Below, in pieces: positions 19,640 to 29,657 of a stretch of DNA of 49,453 nucleotides (its first letter is position 1; each line of letters begins with the position of its first letter). Source of the stretch: Chitinispirillaceae bacterium. Its GTDB lineage: Bacteria; Fibrobacterota; Chitinivibrionia; Chitinivibrionales; Chitinispirillaceae. A program made the position numbers and the translations under genes. The stretch spans positions 1 through 49,453 of the forward strand of contig JAFGIW010000146.1 of assembly GCA_016929415.1 (NCBI GenBank), given 5' to 3'. Under the pieces are notes generated by a model. It did no database searches and was not told the origin of the DNA. It was given only the letters and a program-made list of their open reading frames with translations.

Positions 19640-21331
19640 ATGCACTCGTTCAGAATTACAGAAAACTTCCATCGCTGGTGCTTAGTTGTATTTATGCTTT
19701 TCGGAGTAGCAACGACATCGCAGGCGAAATGGCTGACCATCCATAATGATTTCAACCAGTTTGACCTGGAAGGCAATCCGATTCGCACCCGGAGCGGGTG
19801 CCTGTGCAAATTCGGCGAGAAATATTACTGGTACGGCTGCGATCAGGCCATGACCAATCAAACCTGTTACTCGTCGGACGATCTGTTGCACTGGAAGAAT
19901 GAGGGCGTCATGCTCGCGGCTTCCCGCGGGACCAACCGGATGGATGTCATTTACAACGACTCTACCAAAACGTATGTCATGGTTCTGAAATGGGAGACCG
20001 GTGACTGGTGCAGCAGGGGAATAGCGACAAGTCCGACTCCCACAGGGCCCTACACGAAACTGTTTGACAGCCTTGTTTACGGTATTAAAACAGGGGACAT
20101 TTCGGTGTTTAAGGACGATGACGGAAAAGCGTACTATTTGTATGAGTTGAACGATATTCGAAACGGAAACGATAATTACAGCCTCGGTTTTTCACTTATG
20201 ACACCGGATTATCTGGGGTTGGCAAAGAAGCTGCAGCAATGGGGCAACACCGACCGCGAAGCATCAATGATGATGAAACGGCGGGGACGATACTACTATT
20301 TGACCTCGAAGATGATTTATATCGATCCATCAGAGACCCAGTACTTCACCGCCACCAGTATAGAAGGTCCGTGGACGACGAAACTGGTACCGATTATTGC
20401 GCCCGGCAATACGAAAAAGGACTCCTGGAGTACACAGTGTGATTTTGTGTTCCCCTTTAAAGGCACGGAAGATACCGTGCAGATGTATTGTGGTGACCGA
20501 TGGAAAAGACCCGAGGCGGCAAGGGGCGGGGATTACGTCTGGCTGCCCATCACCTTCACTCCACGCGATTCGGTGGTCGTCAATTATTACCAGGACTGGG
20601 AAGTGGATCCCGACCGTGGAATATGGAGAGAAATTGACTCCAAACGAAACCTGGCACTGCAGAAAACAACCACTGCTTCATCGGTAAGCGGATCCAATAC
20701 TGCAAACAAGGCTACGGATCCTTCAACGTGGGAAAACTATCTGAACTCCCGATGGGAAAGTGAGGCCGGCGACCCGCAATGGATCTCGGTGAATCTGGGT
20801 TCAGAAATGAAGATTAACAGAGTTATCCTCAAATGGGACTCGAGTTACGCGAAATCATTTAAGGTGCAGGTGTCAACCGATAACTCGATGTGGGAAGAGG
20901 TGTACAGTACCACCAAGGGTCGGTCGCGTGCGGTAACCGATGAGACCTTCGCCACTACCACTGCCCGTTATGTGAGAATGCACGGTACTGAGGGGGGCAA
21001 CACGGCAAAAGGGTATTCACTGTTCGATTTTATGGTTCTCAATGACGATGAGGCCACAGCAACAATATCAAAGCCCGGAAAATCGCCCGTTCCTTCCGAG
21101 GCATTTTTAACCTGCAAAAACAATACGATACATTATTCCGTCCCTTCAAGTGTTTCGGTAAAACTTGATATTGTGGATATGCGCGGAAAGCGGGCTGCGA
21201 TACTTGTCGACGGAGCTAAACACCCGGGAGTATATGAGGCTGTTTTACCCGTCATGGTGAGCCACGGCACCTATCTGATTAGATTGCGTACTGACGCCAA
21301 AACGGTTGCGATCCTGAAAGTCGGGTTGTGA
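19640..21331 (+). CDS. Secreted GH43-like glycosidase with F5/8 type C (CBM32-like) domain
   Basis: A five-bladed GH43-type propeller of the branch that opens 'D-x-x-GNPI...YYWYG'. AAGGATG precedes the ATG and a signal peptide runs to about residue 30. TGDISVFKDDDGKAYYLYE carries the expected pKa-modulating Asp and REASMMMKRRGRYYYLTS the likely acid Glu. The usual base region is divergent: RTRSGC stands where relatives often have an AHGG-like sequence, so activity should not be assumed. Residues about 330-470 form an F5/8C domain (LALQKTTTASS...ARYVRMHG), a common carbohydrate-binding fold. A sorting-like tail follows (LDIVDMRGKRA...GTYLIRL). Arabinosidase or exo-galactanase activity are both possible. 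Confidence 0.78.
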   Translation: MHSFRITENFHRWCLVVFMLFGVATTSQAKWLTIHNDFNQFDLEGNPIRTRSGCLCKFGEKYYWYGCDQAMTNQTCYSSDDLLHWKNEGVMLAASRGTNRMDVIYNDSTKTYVMVLKWETGDWCSRGIATSPTPTGPYTKLFDSLVYGIKTGDISVFKDDDGKAYYLYELNDIRNGNDNYSLGFSLMTPDYLGLAKKLQQWGNTDREASMMMKRRGRYYYLTSKMIYIDPSETQYFTATSIEGPWTTKLVPIIAPGNTKKDSWSTQCDFVFPFKGTEDTVQMYCGDRWKRPEAARGGDYVWLPITFTPRDSVVVNYYQDWEVDPDRGIWREIDSKRNLALQKTTTASSVSGSNTANKATDPSTWENYLNSRWESEAGDPQWISVNLGSEMKINRVILKWDSSYAKSFKVQVSTDNSMWEEVYSTTKGRSRAVTDETFATTTARYVRMHGTEGGNTAKGYSLFDFMVLNDDEATATISKPGKSPVPSEAFLTCKNNTIHYSVPSSVSVKLDIVDMRGKRAAILVDGAKHPGVYEAVLPVMVSHGTYLIRLRTDAKTVAILKVGL

Positions 21332-21476
21332 AAACCATGAAAAAGGATTGTCGGAATATAATGGCGAGAATAGAGGCGGCGGGTATCGGTGCACGGATCC
21401 GCCGAAGGGGCGAAATATGGTACGGAGGGTATCTTTATTCCTTATCCAAGACGAATCACGGCATTAACCCGAATAA

Positions 21477-22631
<1,155 letters not shown>

Positions 22632-22959
22632 AAAAATCATACGTTCGGAATACCACCGACACTGTTTTCATGTCAATCGAGACCGGCAATTCCTCTACTG
22701 GAACACTTGATGCACAGAGCATGGAGACACTTGCTTTCGAAGGAATTCCCATTGAGGTCATCCGGATGCCGGGAAATGAAGATTGAATAAATACCGTTTA
22801 CAAGGTATTCTGTTCTGCCGGTCGGCGGGATGCTAGGGTATCGGCGTGGCGTACTCCAGATAGGTGGTACGCCTCCGTTCTGCAGATAAAACCTGTCGCT
22901 TCCACAGACACCTCCCTACGGATCGACGGCAGAGTCCCGGAAATTTGAATATCCTGCGA
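22632..22959. other. Intergenic region between convergent genes
   Basis: 328 bp between the CE1 esterase (plus) and the GH11 gene (minus). No confident gene. A short open frame at 22670-22786 (starting MSIETGNSSTGTLD, ending MPGNED) reads like protein-coding sequence but has no ribosome site or recognisable family, so it may be a relic. No strong terminator was seen. Confidence 0.3.
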
Positions 22960-23844
22960 TCACCTGCTTTCGGGAAGCGAGAAGTAGACGCCACTTGCAC
23001 GATTCGAAGCATCGAACATTACGGAATGTTGTCCCGGCAAACCGACTCTTCCGGACAACCCGGTGATTTTCTGTCCGAGGACATTGTAAAAAGTCGATGG
23101 TGTATACCTGTTTACCGGCACCATGAATGCTCCGGATCTGCCGTATTCCGTACCGGTTCTGATATCAATGCTGTCGTTACCTATTGCTACAATCACATCA
23201 GCTTTCCCGCCGGAGCTTTGATATGCCTCGACATTAAATGAAACTTCATAAAATTTTCCTATTGTCATGCCTGCTTTTTCCCACGCGTCAAAATGGTTGG
23301 CACAGGTAATGACCCCGCTCGTGCGTTTCGCTCTGCGGACACTCCAGTATTGCTGAAACGTTGAATTACCTTTAATGGAAGCACCAGTTCGCGAGTTCTG
23401 ATAAATGTCATAGGTCCCGCTGTCGGTCTCAATAGTGCCCTTTGACCTTTTATCATTAGGCGGTTTCCATGAACCCCAACTCTCGATGATGTAATATTCC
23501 ACGAGCGGGTTTTCAAACCACCCGTAAATACTCAAATACGAATTGCCTTGCGGTTTGTAATCGGCTTCATAGGTTATCACTTCATCTTTTGTTCCGGGTC
23601 GCACGCCTTTACGGAACAGAATATTGTTGACCTGGCCCCACTGGCAGCTGAAGTTGCAGCCCTCTCCGAGCGTCATGCTTCCGGACCCGCCGTCCTTCCA
23701 GTATTCAACATGGTAGTCGCCCTGTGTGCCGGTCTGGTTTGAACTGAGGGTCGCTCCCGTTTCGAATTCCTTTGCTCCCCATTGTGCGAATACGGACAGC
23801 ACAAATACGGCCGAAAAAAAGGGGGAAATGTAATTTAATCGCAT
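22960..23844 (-). CDS. Secreted GH11 endo-1,4-beta-xylanase
   Basis: Endo-xylanase of the small jelly-roll type. The open frame reaches 23988, but the start at 23844 is preferred: AGAGG lies 9 nt upstream and the product begins MRLNYISPFFSAVFVLSVFAQ, a signal peptide. The nucleophile is Glu116 in NPLVEYYIIESWG and the acid/base Glu206 in FNVEAYQSSGG. The cord and thumb region (DSGTYDIYQNSRTGASI) is intact. Cys63, Cys67 and Cys181 are additional to classical GH11. A shortened sorting-like tail (TFYNVLGQKITGLSGR...ASGVYFS) ends the protein. A second, damaged copy lies at 30.6-31.5 kb. Confidence 0.93.
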   Translation of the reverse strand: MRLNYISPFFSAVFVLSVFAQWGAKEFETGATLSSNQTGTQGDYHVEYWKDGGSGSMTLGEGCNFSCQWGQVNNILFRKGVRPGTKDEVITYEADYKPQGNSYLSIYGWFENPLVEYYIIESWGSWKPPNDKRSKGTIETDSGTYDIYQNSRTGASIKGNSTFQQYWSVRRAKRTSGVITCANHFDAWEKAGMTIGKFYEVSFNVEAYQSSGGKADVIVAIGNDSIDIRTGTEYGRSGAFMVPVNRYTPSTFYNVLGQKITGLSGRVGLPGQHSVMFDASNRASGVYFSLPESR

Positions 23845-23886
23845 AAATATACCTCTGTGGTTTAAACAACTATGAATGAGAATGTG

Positions 23887-23955
23887 ATTATAATATATGT
23901 TAAAAAAAGAATAGTTAATGTTCAGAAATATAAATCTGTATTCGTTTTGGATACA
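23887..23955 (-). promoter_or_regulatory. Upstream region of GH11 with candidate -10 box
   Basis: On the minus strand TATAAT lies at 23892-23887, about 40 nt before the GH11 start. Upstream, a block containing GTTAAAAAAA and CTGTATTCGTTTT (plus-strand reading) is conserved in front of the second GH11 copy (about 31531-31585). Conservation in both copies supports a regulatory role or simply a recent duplication. No convincing -35 box was found. Confidence 0.4.
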
Positions 23956-24088
23956 CTTCACGAGCTTAAACAAGTTCTGCTTTAACAATTAATAGGCGCA
24001 AGGTGTAAATGTCTCGAAATGTCCTCTATATGTAACACTTTATCATGGCACGTGGATCATACAGTGTGTTACCGATACGATCTGGATT

Positions 24089-24178
24089 TTAATCTATACC
24101 TAATTGCTTAAAATCCAGGGCATCAACAAAAGCATCATAAGCTCGGACTGGATCGTCGGTGAAGCTGGTGAGGGATAA
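24089..24178 (-). pseudogene. Relic of an IS1182-like transposase N-terminus
   Basis: A 29-codon open stretch on the minus strand encodes DDPVRAYDAFVDALDF followed by KQLGI. This matches the typical IS1182-group transposase opening (DHPVR-x-IDAFVDALDL-x-x-LGF). It is bounded by stops on both sides and no more of the element is seen. The remaining DNA of 23845-24368 holds no gene. It suggests an old insertion next to the truncated transporter. Identification rests on one short motif. Confidence 0.4.
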
Positions 24179-24368
24179 TTAATTAAGTCTGGTCAACCAC
24201 GTTGCCGTACCCTATCGGTATTTACGGCCAGTATAAGCGAAGAGCCATTCTGTCCCCTTCCAGTTGCCTTGACGTCGTCAACGCACCTATTTTAATTGTT
24301 TCTCAAGATGCAGCGGTAAAAATGCATCAGCGTATTCGTACGTTATCTCTTTTCTCTGGAATCCGTGT

Positions 24369-25091
24369 ATGCTGATTTTCCTGAGTATCCTTATCGGAAG
24401 TATAGTGGCACTGTTGGTGCCGGATCTGGTACTGTCGGTCAAACCGGCGCTGCAGCCGGCTTTTGCGGTTGCGATGGCATTCGTTGGTATGATGGTAGCG
24501 CCTGAAAATGTCAGAATATTCCTGAGATCACCGCTGCGGCCGCTGGCGGGTGTTGCAGCCCAATACACCATTATGCCGCTTATCGCATTCGAGGTGTCGC
24601 TATTCTTTGATGATCCACTGTTGCGCACCGGAATCGTACTGGTAGGGTGCATGCCGGGGGCCATGGCGTCCAATGTCATGACGATGCTGCTGAAAGGAGA
24701 TGTTATACTTTCCGTTACCATGACCACTATCGCCACGCTGATTTGCCCTCTGGTGATCGCATTCTGGCTGCCCCTGCTCACCGACACCCGCTTGCCGATC
24801 CGGGTTTGGCCCATGGTCTGGAATACCGTCTGGATGGTGGTAGTGCCTGTCTGCGCGGGAATTCTGCTGCGGTACCGGTTGCGGTCGGTGCCGGTCTGGT
24901 TCGAGCGTGCCGCTTCGGTAATCGCTTCATGTGCAATCACCCTTATGAGCGATATCTTAACGAGTTATTACTCCGGTAACTATATACACCTGGATATGCT
25001 GCAACCGATTCGAACAAACCTCTTTTACTCCGACACCTGCCGCTCCGATTCTCCCCAAACGATGAGGCGGACGCCTCTCAAAAAATCATAA
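24369..25091 (+). pseudogene. Truncated BASS-family (bile acid:Na+ symporter-like) transporter
   Basis: About seven hydrophobic segments resemble the first two thirds of BASS-family transporters. The family signature is clear (LVGCMPGAMASNVMTML), with VAPENVRIFLRSP and an 'AAQYTIMPLIA' helix. Full-length members are about 300 residues or more with ten helices. Here similarity stops near residue 195 (SVIASCAITLMS) and the last 45 residues are polar and unrelated. The ribosome site is poor. With the transposase relic 200 bp upstream, this is best read as a truncated remnant, probably non-functional. Confidence 0.65.
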
Positions 25092-25266
25092 CAAATACAT
25101 GGTGTATTGAACCACGGGGTACGGTAGAACGATTCCGGAAGAATGGCGATCCTCGGTAAGTAGAAATAATGTTGTCAAATAAATAACTAAATAAATTAAT
25201 AGTAATAATAAATAATAGTATAACATATTGAATATTAATTATATAAACAATCAAATAATAATAATA

Positions 25267-25286
25267 ATGGTTTCAAATGAAACCAT
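25267..25286. promoter_or_regulatory. Perfect 20-bp dyad upstream of regulator 2
   Basis: ATGGTTTCA, two As, then TGAAACCAT: a perfect 9+2+9 inverted repeat in an otherwise very AT-rich leader, 80 bp before the regulator 2 start. Its size and symmetry suit a homodimeric DNA-binding protein, possibly the regulator itself. It could also be a weak hairpin. An (AAT)n run precedes it. I saw no exact copy upstream of the other three regulators. Confidence 0.4.
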
Positions 25287-25366
25287 AAATAAAAATTATT
25301 CCATGCATGTTTTTGTTTTTTTTAATTATATTACTTTTCAGCATAACATTTTTAAGGAAGCAGTGA

Positions 25367-26197
25367 ATGATCAGCATTTTCAACTACACCGATTTCCGTA
25401 AATACCTGACGGATTACTACGAGGACCGGAAGAAAGACGAACCACGGTTTTCATACCGGTTTCTTACCGGCCAGGGGGGCATCAATCCGGGAAATTTTGT
25501 AAAGATGCTCAAAGGGGAACGAAACTTCTCACTCGCTGCCTCGATTAAACTCGCGCACGCACTTAAAATGAATAAACGGGAACGGGATTATTTTCAGGCG
25601 ATGGTCCAGTTCTGCCAAGCGAAAAACCACCAGGACAAAAAACGTTATTTTGAGGAGCTGATGACTTTCAAAGAGTCGGCGGTGCGCGTGCTTGATGCGA
25701 ATCATTACATGTTTTACGATAAATGGTATTATACGGCCGTGCGGGAGGCGCTGGCGTTCTTCCCACTTACCGATGAGAATTTCGGCAGTCTCGGCAAGTG
25801 CATCATCCCCTCAATTTCCGAGAAACAGGTCGCGCAAGCAATCGCTCTCCTTATAAGTCTCGAACTGGTGGAGAAGGACGAGAACGGCCTGTTCAAACGA
25901 ACCAACGCGCTCATCAGTACCGGAAACAATATTCGATCATTAACCCTCAACAATTTCGTCATCCATACCATGAAGCTCGCCGCGCAGGCCATCAATGCCG
26001 GAATAAAGGAAACGAACCTTTCGACGGTCACCTTTTCGGTTTCAGGCGAAGATTTCACGAAGGTGCAGGAAGAAATCCGGAGGTGCAGGAGCAGAATCAT
26101 GGAAATCGCGCAGGGATCCGCGGCTCCCGACCGGGTTTATCAATTCAACATGCAGCTCTTTCCCCTGACTGAACGATACGACGGTGGGCAGTCATGA
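25367..26197 (+). CDS. TIGR02147 (DUF4423) family regulator, copy 2
   Basis: Start supported by AAGGAAG 8 nt upstream. It opens IFNYTDFRKYLTDYY. A helix-turn-helix-like region spans about 25-75 (SYRFLTGQGGINPGNFVKML). The central block is FYDKWYYTAVREALAFFP, then the wing-like AIALLISLELVEKDENGLFK, and the end VYQFNMQLFPL. It shares 'ISTG' (residues about 184-187) and the LAFFP/LAYYP motif with copy 1, so these two group together by eye. It overlaps the lipoprotein gene by 4 bp. Soluble and cytoplasmic; regulation of the downstream genes is inferred. Confidence 0.85.
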   Translation: MISIFNYTDFRKYLTDYYEDRKKDEPRFSYRFLTGQGGINPGNFVKMLKGERNFSLAASIKLAHALKMNKRERDYFQAMVQFCQAKNHQDKKRYFEELMTFKESAVRVLDANHYMFYDKWYYTAVREALAFFPLTDENFGSLGKCIIPSISEKQVAQAIALLISLELVEKDENGLFKRTNALISTGNNIRSLTLNNFVIHTMKLAAQAINAGIKETNLSTVTFSVSGEDFTKVQEEIRRCRSRIMEIAQGSAAPDRVYQFNMQLFPLTERYDGGQS

Positions 26198-27855
26198 AGC
26201 TGTTTGTCCTACACACCGTCATAACCGCTACTGTGGCACTGGCGGTTTTCTGCACGCAACCATCAACAGTGGATAATGGGGGTGGAGGCTCTGAAGTTGA
26301 GGTGGTCGGGTCCGTTTATCTGTCCGGCAACGAGCCTGCGCCCGCTACGCAGATAAAGCTCATTCCCTGGGATTATGACCCGTCCGTAATGGCGCCGATT
26401 GCCGATTCGATGATCGATACCAGCGATGAGCAGGGTTTCTACTCATTCAGGAATATTGCTCCCGGGATATACAACGTGCAGGCGATACAACTAAAGCAGC
26501 GGACCCGGATGCTCGTTACCGGACTGGAGGTGGACAGCGGGACGATCACGGTGCCTCCGGAAATCCTTCAGGAACCCGGTGCGATTCGACTGCTCTTTCC
26601 CGGCAGTGTGACACATAACGGATATGCCTCGATCCCCGGCACCGATATAGCCGTTTTCGCCGCTTCAGGAAGCGAAGAAATCGTTCTGGACTCGATACCG
26701 GCTGGAAAGTTACCGGAAATCCGTTTTAAGGTTCTTGGTGATACCGAAGTTATCTCAAACCGTGATGTTGAGCTGAAACCGGCGGAGACGGTCACCCTGG
26801 TTGATCCGTCGTGGCAACATCGACTGTCGGTCCGTTTGAACACTTCGGCAGCAGGGGCGGGGGTGGCTGGTAATGTCAACGGCTTCCCTGTATTGATCCG
26901 ACTCAACAGTGACAATTTCGATTTTTCACAGGCCCAAACCAACGGGGAAGACCTTATTTTCATCGATCGCAACGGCATCCTGCCGCATGAAATCGAACGA
27001 TGGGACGCCTCAGCTGAAAACGCCGAGATCTGGGTGAAAGTTGATACGATATTCGGCAATGATTCAACTCAGTCAATTTCCATATACTGGGGAAACCCGG
27101 ATGCATCAGTGCCCACACCAAAAACCGCGGTATTCGATACCGCCGCGGGATTTCAGGGCGTGTGGCACCTGGGGGAAGGCGGAAATAACGTCGCATTCGA
27201 TGCCACAGCCAACGGTTTCAACGGAACGGCATCTCATGTGTCGGGAACTGCTCCGGCAGACGGGGCAATCGGTAATGCACGCGTCTTTGACGGCGATTCG
27301 AGCTACATTACCATGCCCAACACTGCAAGCGGGAAATTGAATTTCGGCACGGACGATTATTTCTCGGTTTCCGCGTGGGTATACGCGGAAACCTTTGATA
27401 AAGTCTACCGTACCATTGCGGCAAAAGGATTCGAACAATATTTTCTGCAGCTCTCCTATTTCCCGGATGAGAATCAACCCGTATGGCAATTTTCGGTTTT
27501 CAAGGAGAGTGCCACATGGATCATGTCGCAGAACTCGGCATCGGAAAAACAGTGGGTTCTGCTCACCGGCGTACGTCAGGGGAAATCTCAATCGCTTTAT
27601 TGCAATGGTGAACTCATTGCCAAGTCGGGCACACCTTTATCGCATCCCGACACTACCATCATGAGAAATACCGCCAATGATTTCTCCATCGGCCGCTTTA
27701 TGCAGGAAGCCATGTACCCGATGGAATTCGGGTACTGCTATTTCAAAGGCAGGATCGACGAGGTGCGCACCTGCAGTGTTGCCCGTAGTGCCGACTGGAT
27801 AAAACTGTGTTTCATGAATCAGAGGAGTGACGATAAACTGGTGCAATTTAAATGA
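26194..27855 (+). CDS. Lipoprotein with carboxypeptidase-like, DUF2341 and LamG domains, copy 2
   Basis: The signal ends at Cys20 (LAVFC), a non-canonical lipobox with Phe before Cys, so lipidation is less certain than in copy 1. A Gly-rich linker follows. Residues about 35-115 are carboxypeptidase-like (VYLSGNEPAPATQIKLIP...GFYSFRNIAPG). The YVYLPGT equivalent reads YASIPGT. DUF2341 spans about 208-300 (HRLSVRLNTSAAGA...SISIYWGN). The LamG-like fold spans about 320-540 and resembles copy 3, not copies 1 and 4 (KQWVLLTGVRQGKSQSLY against QWVLLTGVRDGSAQYLY). The end DWIKLCFMNQRSDDKLVQF is conserved. Confidence 0.84.
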   Translation: MKLFVLHTVITATVALAVFCTQPSTVDNGGGGSEVEVVGSVYLSGNEPAPATQIKLIPWDYDPSVMAPIADSMIDTSDEQGFYSFRNIAPGIYNVQAIQLKQRTRMLVTGLEVDSGTITVPPEILQEPGAIRLLFPGSVTHNGYASIPGTDIAVFAASGSEEIVLDSIPAGKLPEIRFKVLGDTEVISNRDVELKPAETVTLVDPSWQHRLSVRLNTSAAGAGVAGNVNGFPVLIRLNSDNFDFSQAQTNGEDLIFIDRNGILPHEIERWDASAENAEIWVKVDTIFGNDSTQSISIYWGNPDASVPTPKTAVFDTAAGFQGVWHLGEGGNNVAFDATANGFNGTASHVSGTAPADGAIGNARVFDGDSSYITMPNTASGKLNFGTDDYFSVSAWVYAETFDKVYRTIAAKGFEQYFLQLSYFPDENQPVWQFSVFKESATWIMSQNSASEKQWVLLTGVRQGKSQSLYCNGELIAKSGTPLSHPDTTIMRNTANDFSIGRFMQEAMYPMEFGYCYFKGRIDEVRTCSVARSADWIKLCFMNQRSDDKLVQFK

Positions 27856-27906
27856 TTGCAGCCGAATAAATATATAGCGTACGTTTCAATTAAACCTGAA
27901 AAAAAA

Positions 27907-27944
27907 GGCCGCCGGTTTCATCTCGCGAGGAAGCAACCGGCAGC
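27907..27944 (+). promoter_or_regulatory. Conserved hairpin element, copy 3
   Basis: GGCCGCCGGTT (27907-27917) pairs with AACCGGCAGCC (27934-27944) with one internal C-A mismatch. The loop TCATCTCGCGAGGAAGC keeps the position of a small palindrome (CTCGCGAG) and a GGAAG string, as in the copy at 9944, although the stem sequence differs. Retention of pairing with changed bases favours a structured RNA. It follows lipoprotein gene 2 and precedes a terminator-like hairpin. Confidence 0.45.
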
Positions 27945-27948
27945 CGGG

Positions 27949-27996
27949 GAAAAAGGCGCAGGGGCCCGCACTATGTGCCAGAGCTCGCCCTTTTTC
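27949..27996 (+). terminator. Terminator-like hairpin after pair 2
   Basis: GAAAAAGGCG (27949-27958) pairs with CGCCCTTTTTC (27986-27996) with one bulged C, ending in a T-run. It lies only 4 nt after the conserved hairpin. It could end the pair 2 transcript or form the expression platform of an attenuator. Confidence 0.45.
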
Positions 27997-28038
27997 TTTA
28001 ACTGAAAATATACAAAAAACCATATCCAAGGAGTGTTT

Positions 28039-28113
28039 ATGAAACTCAACAATTTTCTCATCAAGACATTCTGCCTTGTCGTCACCCACTCCATGTGGCT
28101 CTATCCCCGGTAG
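28039..28113 (+). pseudogene. Orphan start of a lost secreted-protein gene
   Basis: A good ribosome site (CAAGGAG, 7 nt before ATG) leads into 24 codons beginning MKLNNFLIKTFCLVV, which looks like the first half of a signal peptide, then a TAG. Nothing recognisable follows before the next gene at 28209. Most likely the remains of a deleted gene; a tiny real peptide cannot be excluded. The rest of 27856-28208 holds the two hairpins only. Confidence 0.35.
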
Positions 28114-28208
28114 CTTATACCAGAGAACGCCTTGTCAGAACCTGAAAAAACAATCTTCTATCAGTAAAATGCTGATACTACAAAAAAATTATTTGAAAGG
28201 AGCTCTAT

Positions 28209-29435
28209 ATGCTTAAACCTTATATTTCAGCAGTTTCACTATTCTTGTTTGTCACCACTGCTGTTTTGCCTGCCGAAACTATTAAAAACATTGATTATGC
28301 AGGTACGGGCAAGGTAGAACACACCCTGAATATCTACGCACCCGGCGGTAACGGGCCGTTTCCTGTTGTCATACACTATACCGGCCTCGCCTATTCCTGG
28401 TCGGATGCAAAAGGCGACGGCGGTCTGGCCGGCTCATACAACGCAGCCGGAATTATCGTAGTAGGAGCCAATCTCAGCGGGGGAGGCAGCGGCTCACACA
28501 TGGCCCATTACCCGACCCAGATCCAGGAGCTTAAAGCTACTGTCCGTTTTCTCCGGGCCAACGCAGACAAATACAAAATAAATCCCGATTTTATAGGGGT
28601 TATAGGGTTTTCTTCGGGTGCATGGAACTCGACCATACTGGCAACGACCGGTGATGTTGATGAATTTACCGTCGGCAGTACCACCATGAACCTTGAAGGA
28701 GAGTTCGGAGGCAATATCGAATTCAGCAGCCGCGTGCAGGCTTCCTGGGCCGCAGCCTCTCCCACCGACTTTTTGGCCATGGATGGTTGCGGATCCATGT
28801 TGCAGCACAATCCCGCCAATTCACCCGAGGGTGGTCTTATCGGCGGACAACTTGATCAGAACAAGGACAAATGCGCACTCGCCAATCCCATCACCTTTAT
28901 CTCCAAAGATGATCCGCCGATTCACCTTGTGCACGGCACCGCCGATAACATTGTACCGACCTGCCAATCCGAGCTGATGTGGGCTGCTCTGCAGAAAAGC
29001 GGCAATCAAAAAGATCTAAGCTATTCCCCTGTAGGAGGCGGGCATCAGGCCAATTTTGGCGGCAGTCTGGATTTCTTCAAGAAAGCCCTGGCGGCAAATA
29101 AAGAGGGCTGCCTTGACCCTGAAAGCAATAATTTCGATCCTCTCGCCACATACTGTGGCACCGGTGAATGCTGCACCATAACTGCCGGTCGGACAGCCCG
29201 TCCGTCGGCCGTCGGACAGCTCCCCGCCGCATTGGTTAGAGGGCTTGAGCTTGTCAACACCGGTGCCGAAGCAGTCACCTTCACCGTCTTCGATGTTGCA
29301 GGACATGTGGTAACCACCGGGCAACTTGCCGCACATGGCAGCTTCAATCTCGGGAAGACCGGCAGCGGACTGCGCTTATGCGTGTTACAGACGAGAAACG
29401 GCGGGGCGTATCATTACAGAATCGTCTGCCCATAG
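28209..29435 (+). CDS. Secreted alpha/beta-hydrolase, acetyl-xylan/feruloyl esterase-like
   Basis: First intact gene after pair 2. GAAAGGAG precedes the ATG; signal peptide to about residue 22 (VLPAE). The hydrolase core starts HTLNIYAPGGNGPFPVVIH, with nucleophile Ser135 in GFSSGAW, acid Asp in VHGTADNIVP and His in GGGHQAN. This pattern fits the BD-FAE-like acetyl-xylan/feruloyl esterases. After about residue 300 comes a Cys-rich repeat of the 'GCLDPESNNFDPLA' type seen in surface proteins with type IX tails. A sorting-like tail follows (FTVFDVAGHVVTTG...RLCVLQT). Substrate inferred from the island context. Confidence 0.8.
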   Translation: MLKPYISAVSLFLFVTTAVLPAETIKNIDYAGTGKVEHTLNIYAPGGNGPFPVVIHYTGLAYSWSDAKGDGGLAGSYNAAGIIVVGANLSGGGSGSHMAHYPTQIQELKATVRFLRANADKYKINPDFIGVIGFSSGAWNSTILATTGDVDEFTVGSTTMNLEGEFGGNIEFSSRVQASWAAASPTDFLAMDGCGSMLQHNPANSPEGGLIGGQLDQNKDKCALANPITFISKDDPPIHLVHGTADNIVPTCQSELMWAALQKSGNQKDLSYSPVGGGHQANFGGSLDFFKKALAANKEGCLDPESNNFDPLATYCGTGECCTITAGRTARPSAVGQLPAALVRGLELVNTGAEAVTFTVFDVAGHVVTTGQLAAHGSFNLGKTGSGLRLCVLQTRNGGAYHYRIVCP

Positions 29436-29657
29436 ACATGCAGGGGTATTGTTCAAAGTTAAACCTGACGACCACCACAGGTCGTGATGGCTGTCGGCCG
29501 CGGGCCCCCCACTCCCGGTTAATTACCGCGGCGATGGCTGTTTCTATCCGACAATATCCGTTCACGGCGATGGCACGCGGCAGTGGAAATCCGGCGGCAG
29601 CCGGTCGTTTGTAAATAACAGCCGGTAAATTCGTAAACTTCTTAAAGGAGGCAGGTT

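Noticed and set aside
24287..24940. 217-codon minus-strand frame over the BASS fragment
   Set aside because: Thr/Ser/Ile-rich antisense product; the plus strand carries the BASS signature.
25190..25268. Possible CRISPR-like or microsatellite array in the AT-rich leader (AAT repeats)
   Set aside because: Repeat units are simple trinucleotides without spacers or cas genes; ordinary low-complexity DNA.
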